Positions 59,785 through 64,000 of a stretch of DNA of 64,000 nucleotides are shown in pieces; position 1 is the stretch's first letter; the number at the start of each line of letters is the position of its first letter. A program made the translations under genes and the position numbers. Origin of the DNA: Gammaproteobacteria bacterium (lineage in GTDB: Bacteria; Pseudomonadota; Gammaproteobacteria; Steroidobacterales; Foliamicaceae). The notes under the pieces are model-generated. The model searched no databases and was not told the DNA's origin. It saw only the letters and a program-made list of their open reading frames with translations. The stretch lies in assembly GCA_009844425.1 (NCBI GenBank), contig VYBN01000033.1, positions 247,257-311,256 of the forward strand, in the 5' to 3' direction.

Positions 59785-60653
59785 GCCTTGCCGTCCTCGC
59801 CGATCCATTCCTTCATTTCAGGACGGTAATGATGCAGTTGCTCCAGGTACTCGGGCGGCAGGCTCTCGACGTCGCGCGCCTTGTGCCCGGACGCGTGCCA
59901 GACCGCGATGCCCGCATCCGCCGGCATCTGCATCCAGCGCTGAAACGGCGCGACGAAGGTGGAATTGAATCGGGTCTCGAGGCGCGGCGCGGCGAAATCC
60001 GCCGCCGCCGCCCGGCTCAGAAAGCCCGTCGCGAATTCCTTCATCGGGATCGGCCGCCCTTCGGGACGGTCCTTGTAGCCGTTGTGCATCGCGTAGTCGC
60101 CCTGGGCGGTCCAGAGGAGATGGATGACCGCCTCGAATCCCGAGTTCTCGTCCCTTTCGACGATACCGCGCTCATCGTGGAACACGATCCGCTGGGCGCC
60201 GGAGATATTGGGCTCGACGGTAATTTCTTCGCCGGTAATCGGGTTGCGCCAGAGCTTGCCGCTCAAGGTCTCGTTCGTTTCCGGGTCCTTGAACAGCGTG
60301 AAGATCCGGTACTGGAACTGGTATTCGCCGCCGCCGAGATCGACGATGCGCTTCATCTCGCAGCCTTCCAGGCGGAACAGCAGCTCGGGATCGCGGTCTT
60401 CGTAGATGGCCAGGTAGGCGCCTCGCCACCACTGCGGCGAGATCCGCCCCGACAGGTCGCCCATCGAGCGCAGGAAATTGTGGAAGGTCTTCTGCGGATC
60501 GAGCATCCACGGGTCCTTGAGGTCCGGCGAATCCTCGAACTCTTCCGCGAACCCCGGCGTCGGAAGGAACCCCGCGATTCCCGGCAGCAGTCCCAGCCCG
60601 GCCGCTCCCAGCAGCCCGCGCCTGTTCATCGAAGTAGTGTCAAATTCAGTCAT
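59781..60653 (-). CDS. DUF1838 family protein, Tat-exported
   Basis: The 290-residue precursor has a Tat signal (MNRRGLLGAAGLGLLPGIAG, beginning at residue 9). The mature protein shows DUF1838 features: WRGAYLAIYEDRDPELLFRL, GEYQFQYRIFTLFKDPET, KLWRNPITGEEITVEPNISG and IAVWHASGHKARDVESLPPE. The family is exported and uncharacterised. It lies nine bases after a second DUF1838 gene, and its stop overlaps the symporter start (GTGA). Confidence 0.8.
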   Translation of the reverse strand: MTEFDTTSMNRRGLLGAAGLGLLPGIAGFLPTPGFAEEFEDSPDLKDPWMLDPQKTFHNFLRSMGDLSGRISPQWWRGAYLAIYEDRDPELLFRLEGCEMKRIVDLGGGEYQFQYRIFTLFKDPETNETLSGKLWRNPITGEEITVEPNISGAQRIVFHDERGIVERDENSGFEAVIHLLWTAQGDYAMHNGYKDRPEGRPIPMKEFATGFLSRAAAADFAAPRLETRFNSTFVAPFQRWMQMPADAGIAVWHASGHKARDVESLPPEYLEQLHHYRPEMKEWIGEDGKA

Positions 60654-60662
60654 ACATCCCCT

Positions 60663-61559
60663 CTAATCCGGCAGGCGCCCCATCGCCTTGAGCCGCTGCG
60701 CGAACCGCGAAGGTTCGCTGTCGAATTCGGGCGACTGTTCGAATCGGTCGCCCAGGTCGGCGTGCGCGGCGGCAAGGTAGTCCTCGTCCAGGTCCTCAAG
60801 GGACGTGATCTTATAGCCTTGCACGTGCCACAGCAGGTGGCCGGGACGGTCCGCCATCTCCATCCACGGGAAAAACGGCATCAGGACGTGCCCGGCGAAG
60901 TTGGCCGGCACGCTGCTGCGGTCTGGGTCGGCAAGGTCGGCGCCGCGCGCGAATATGCTGAGCTTGGACCCGGCCGGCGGGCGAATGAACTCATCCGGCC
61001 AGCGGTTCTCCCCCTGGAACGACACGGTGTCGCCGACCTGCCGAATCACGACGTCGAATTCCGAGTCCGCGTAGAAGTCCGGGTAGGCCCTGCGCATGAC
61101 GCGATAGACCACGCCGCGCGGTGAAATCTCCCGTCCCTCGGTCATGCGGCTGATATTGGGCCTGACCGCGTTGCGCGCGCCCGTGAACGGGTTGTCGAAC
61201 TCGCGCATCACCTGATCGCTCTCGAAATCGCAGTAGTAGCTGACCAGGCTGTCGAAACTCAGGAATTCGGTATCCGAAATAGGCCGGATCCACTGCTGCT
61301 CGCAGCCTTTCACCCGCACGGCCGGCACGAGCCGGTCGGGCGGCAGAAAGGCATAGACCTCGGCGCGCGTGGCCCAGATGACCCGCCCGGTGTCCAGCCG
61401 CCCGCTGGTCTTCACGAAGGTGCGCACGCGCGCCCCAGTGTCGTCGAGATCAAGCGCGGGCTCGTTGGCCGTCGTTGCGCCGGTGGCTGAATCCGCGCCC
61501 CAGCCGGCCGCGAGCACGGCGCTGCCGCCCAGCATGCCAAGCAGCTGCCTTCGGTGCAT
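60663..61559 (-). CDS. DUF1838 family protein, Tat-exported
   Basis: The 298-residue precursor (MHRRQLLGMLGGSAVLAAGW) has a Tat signal. The mature part parallels the DUF1838 protein at 59781-60653: RVIWATRAEVYAFLPPDRLV, FDNPFTGARNAVRPNISRMT and HLLWHVQGYKITSLEDLDED. GAGG about eight bases upstream supports the start at 61559; an ATG six codons earlier is possible. It is the first gene of the operon and divergent from an amine oxidase gene. Function is unknown. Confidence 0.78.
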   Translation of the reverse strand: MHRRQLLGMLGGSAVLAAGWGADSATGATTANEPALDLDDTGARVRTFVKTSGRLDTGRVIWATRAEVYAFLPPDRLVPAVRVKGCEQQWIRPISDTEFLSFDSLVSYYCDFESDQVMREFDNPFTGARNAVRPNISRMTEGREISPRGVVYRVMRRAYPDFYADSEFDVVIRQVGDTVSFQGENRWPDEFIRPPAGSKLSIFARGADLADPDRSSVPANFAGHVLMPFFPWMEMADRPGHLLWHVQGYKITSLEDLDEDYLAAAHADLGDRFEQSPEFDSEPSRFAQRLKAMGRLPD

Positions 61560-61631
61560 CGACCCATCCTCGTTCATAGGGCGCCCAAGTTTACGGGACA
61601 CCTTTCGGCGCCGGGCGTACACTTTGACTTC

Positions 61632-63074
61632 ATGACGCAACGCATCAGCCGGCGGCAAGCGCTCAAGGGCCTGGGCGCGACCGCGGTCGCGCCCGCGATC
61701 GGCTGGCCCAACGCGGTGCGCGCCACGACGCAGTCCGACGTCATCGTGATCGGCGCCGGGCTCTCCGGCCTCTACGCGGCCTCCCTGCTGGCCGAAGAGG
61801 GCGCCACGGTTACGGTGCTGGAGGCGCAGGACCGCCTGGGCGGGCGCCTGGAGAGTTTCTACGACCTGCCGGGAGCACCCGAGGCGGGCGGCGACAGCAT
61901 TCTCGGCGGGTATGCGCGCGTGCAGTCCACCGCGCAGCGGCTGGGCCTTCGCCTGATCGACCATTCGTCGAAAAGCGGCCTGTCCAAACCGGAAATCGCG
62001 CTGAACGGCGAGATCATTCCGCGCGCGGCGTGGCCCGAGCACCCGCTGAATCGGCTGCCCGCCGGTTCGAAGAGCGAGTTTCCCGGCCGGCGGTTCTTCG
62101 AGAAGGTCGTGACGGCCAACAATCCGCTGACCGGCCACGACGAGTGGCTGCTGCCTGAAAGCGCCGCGCTGGACGAGTCGGTTTACGAGTTCCTGAAATC
62201 CGTGGGCTGGAGCGACGCCACGATCGCGCAGAACTACGAAACCAACATCGGCCGCGGCACATCGGCCCACGACTGTTCGATTCTGACCTGGTACTTCCGT
62301 GTCGCCTGGAACGAGGTGCAGCGGCAACTGGGCTCGCTTTTCGCAAAGGTCGAAGGCGGCAATCAGCGGCTTCCCGAGGCCATGGCGGCCGCGTTGCCGG
62401 GCGACGTGCTGCTTGAGCGCCGCGTCACCGGGATAGCGCAGGACCGCACGGGCGTCGAAGTCCTGACGGACGACGGCGAGCGTCACCTGGCGCGGCAGGC
62501 GATCTGCACGCTTCCCGTCGCCCCGCTGCGATGGGTGGGCTTCGACCCCGGCCTGCCGCTCTTGCTCGCGCGGGCCACGAAAACGCTGCCCTCGATGATG
62601 ATCACCAAGACCATCCTGCACGCCGAGCAAAACTTCTGGGAAGACGACGGCCTGGATCCCGCCATGTGGACCGACACGCCGCTGGGCGAGGTGCGCGCGC
62701 TGCGCCAGTCGGCCGACAGCCCCGAAATCACCGGGCTGATCGCTCGCGCACGGGGCTTCACCGCCCAGCGGCTGGACCGCCTCGGCGAGTCCGCCGCGCG
62801 CGCCCTCGTGGTGAGCGAGTACGAGCGGCTGCGCCCGGCCGCGCGCGGCAAACTCAAGGCGGTGGGCTACAAGAGTTGGACCATGGACCCGTATGCCGGA
62901 GGCGCCTGGACCGAATGGCGACCCGGCCAGCTACACGCTTACCTGCCGACCTTCTCCGAGGCGCACGGCCGAGTGCACTTTTGCGGCGAACACACCGCCA
63001 TGTCCAACCGCGGCATGGAAGCCGCCATGGAATCCGCCGAACGCGCCGCGATCGGCGCGCTACTGGAACTCTGA
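61632..63074 (+). CDS. Flavin monoamine oxidase family protein, Tat-exported
   Basis: The 480-residue precursor has a Tat signal (MTQRISRRQALKGLGATAVA), FAD motif VIVIGAGLSGLYAASLLAEE near residues 37-56, AQDRLGGRLES near 65, and the C-terminal RVHFCGEHTAMSNRGMEAAM near 449-468. It is very similar throughout to the amine oxidase at 46899-48359 and is probably a paralogue with the same chemistry. It is divergent from the DUF1838 operon, across 72 bases. Subunit and electron acceptor are unknown. Confidence 0.9.
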   Translation: MTQRISRRQALKGLGATAVAPAIGWPNAVRATTQSDVIVIGAGLSGLYAASLLAEEGATVTVLEAQDRLGGRLESFYDLPGAPEAGGDSILGGYARVQSTAQRLGLRLIDHSSKSGLSKPEIALNGEIIPRAAWPEHPLNRLPAGSKSEFPGRRFFEKVVTANNPLTGHDEWLLPESAALDESVYEFLKSVGWSDATIAQNYETNIGRGTSAHDCSILTWYFRVAWNEVQRQLGSLFAKVEGGNQRLPEAMAAALPGDVLLERRVTGIAQDRTGVEVLTDDGERHLARQAICTLPVAPLRWVGFDPGLPLLLARATKTLPSMMITKTILHAEQNFWEDDGLDPAMWTDTPLGEVRALRQSADSPEITGLIARARGFTAQRLDRLGESAARALVVSEYERLRPAARGKLKAVGYKSWTMDPYAGGAWTEWRPGQLHAYLPTFSEAHGRVHFCGEHTAMSNRGMEAAMESAERAAIGALLEL

Positions 63075-63376
63075 CCTCGGCCGGATCGCCAAGGCTAGCG
63101 GATATGTGGGTCAGCGCCGGCGTGACGGCGACCTTTTGATGTTTGGCTAGCAACGAAGGAAGGCTATCCCAGAGGTTTGATGCGCAGCCATGTGGACGAC
63201 TTAAGGCCCAGTGGATACCGAATTTTCAGCCGCGATTGCCCTGAGTACTCGGATCATCACATGCTTTGGGTCGATGTTGGAATCTGAAAGATGTAGGGCG
63301 CAAACGAAAGAATGTCAGTTTAGCTGGCTACTGCTATCCTTCATCCAGTTTGTTACCAACCGCAGGAGGAGTTACG
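63075..63376. other. Intergenic stretch with falling GC
   Basis: These 302 bases contain no gene I can support. GC content drops from about 63150 onward, marking the start of a compositionally different segment. An in-frame ATG at 63266 leads into the following protein but has no ribosome site, and the 37 codons between it and 63377 look non-coding. Confidence 0.5.
63364..63370 (+). promoter_or_regulatory. Strong ribosome binding site AGGAGGA before a TTG
   Basis: AGGAGGA lies six bases before the TTG at 63377 and selects that codon as start of the last protein of the window. Confidence 0.6.
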
Positions 63377-63970
63377 TTGCTCCAAGAGGCCCAAACAGTT
63401 GCCGGGATTCTAGCGTTGATTGCGGTCCCGATAGCCGTGGTGATTATTTCTACACAGGTCAACAAGCGACTGAAGGTTTCTGAAATCTCAGCTCAGTATG
63501 TCAGCTTGGCAATAGAAATATTGCGACAACCAGCCTTGGGCAGTCCGGACGGCAAAAACGAGAATACTTTTCCGCTTAGGGACTGGGCAATTCAGGTACT
63601 CGTGGAATACTCACCGGTTCCCGTTTCGGCCGAGCATTTTGATAACCTGGGTGAGGGAGAGTCGACGTTGCCAAGATCAGCTGATTTCTTTGAGGAGAAT
63701 TTGAATGCGGCCAAGGTGATACTAAAGCTACAGGCAGGCAGACCAAAACCTCTCCAAGTAACGACGGATGCGTTTGAAGGTGACGATTTGGAGCTACAAA
63801 ACGAAAGAAACGAATATCTGAATTTGGCTGCGAATGCAATTGCCTCTGCGAAAAAACCTACTTGGGCCCATGCTGTCGCTGTTTGGCTGGCTGGTATTGA
63901 CTTACACAACAATTCTCTCAGCTACAAGAATTGGAGTTCAGACAATCTAGGAGCTTGCGCTGTAGGATAG
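63377..63970 (+). CDS. Unrecognised membrane-anchored protein (197 aa)
   Basis: Starting at TTG 63377 (site AGGAGGA six bases upstream), the protein has one N-terminal transmembrane helix (AQTVAGILALIAVPIAVVII near residues 5-24), then a mostly helical soluble part: EISAQYVSLAIEILRQPALG, FPLRDWAIQVLVEYSPVPV and a C-terminal half rich in Asn, Lys and Ala. No family was recognised. Codon use is clearly less GC-rich than in the rest of the window, suggesting recent acquisition. The stop is at 63968-63970. Confidence 0.6.
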   Translation: MLQEAQTVAGILALIAVPIAVVIISTQVNKRLKVSEISAQYVSLAIEILRQPALGSPDGKNENTFPLRDWAIQVLVEYSPVPVSAEHFDNLGEGESTLPRSADFFEENLNAAKVILKLQAGRPKPLQVTTDAFEGDDLELQNERNEYLNLAANAIASAKKPTWAHAVAVWLAGIDLHNNSLSYKNWSSDNLGACAVG

Positions 63971-64000
63971 TTCTGCCGCCCTGTTTTCAGGTTCGGCCCC

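Noticed and set aside
1..64000. tRNA, rRNA, CRISPR array or complete insertion sequence
   Set aside because: No cloverleaf with T-loop signature, rRNA segment, regularly spaced repeats or transposase motif was found on either strand by eye.

Overview
The window is high-GC, densely coded bacterial DNA with many ATGA/GTGA/TTGA stop-start overlaps. TonB-dependent receptors, Tat-targeted flavoenzymes, lipoproteins with lipoboxes, a TRAP transporter and VapBC point to a Gram-negative Pseudomonadota, most likely an uncultured gammaproteobacterium. Several short gene remnants (HigB toxin, GH3 glucosidase, aldo/keto reductase, Asp/Glu-racemase-fold protein) suggest ongoing gene loss, as seen in host-associated or streamlining lineages. 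No rRNA, tRNA or CRISPR array was seen. All assignments come from reading motifs; no database search was possible.

The outstanding region is 8187-18197, which reads as a compact bacterial sterol biosynthesis locus. Five overlapping or near-touching plus-strand genes encode an SDR dehydrogenase and a Rieske oxygenase (the architecture of the bacterial C-4 demethylation pair SdmB/SdmA), an ERG24-type C-14 sterol reductase, a CYP51-type 14-alpha-demethylase, and a 1135-residue protein joining a squalene-epoxidase-like flavoprotein to an oxidosqualene cyclase with the DCTAE motif. Converging on these is a sterol C-24 methyltransferase (ERG6 type). Divergent from that is a five-helix membrane protein with weak EBP-like features that could be the missing Delta8-Delta7 isomerase. 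Together they predict oxygen-dependent synthesis of C-4/C-14-demethylated, C-24-alkylated sterols in a bacterium.

Left flank (1-8058): a DUF3604 lipoprotein cut by the window edge, a CPA2 cation/proton antiporter, two related small membrane/coiled-coil proteins, OsmC, an alpha/beta hydrolase, a patch of back-to-back gene remnants, an L-fuconate-dehydratase-like enzyme whose C-terminus runs into an aldo/keto reductase remnant, and a repeat-tailed lipoprotein. Right of the sterol locus (18260-33252): an isoaspartyl peptidase, a DUF899 protein, a Rieske oxygenase coupled to a fuconolactonase-like amidohydrolase, a peptide-type ABC importer with fused ATPases plus a beta-propeller and binding protein, a type-B carboxylesterase, an MFS exporter whose C-terminus is encoded by a palindromic repeat, and a sulfatase.

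33394-43828 looks like a catabolic island: TonB receptor, MarR regulator, lipoprotein plus arylsulfotransferase-like protein, FAH-family hydrolase, TRAP transporter and ThDP enzyme, with AT-rich intergenic DNA. 43993-45388 holds AlkA and VapBC. 45474-63074 contains two minus-strand operons and flanking genes built around three exported flavin amine oxidases: one with TonB receptor, cupin, MBL hydrolase and lipoprotein hydrolase; the other with two DUF1838 proteins, a GPH symporter, a tandem nitrilase (one half apparently catalytically dead), an amine oxidase and a c-type cytochrome. The last 900 bases are less GC-rich and hold one unrecognised membrane-anchored protein.
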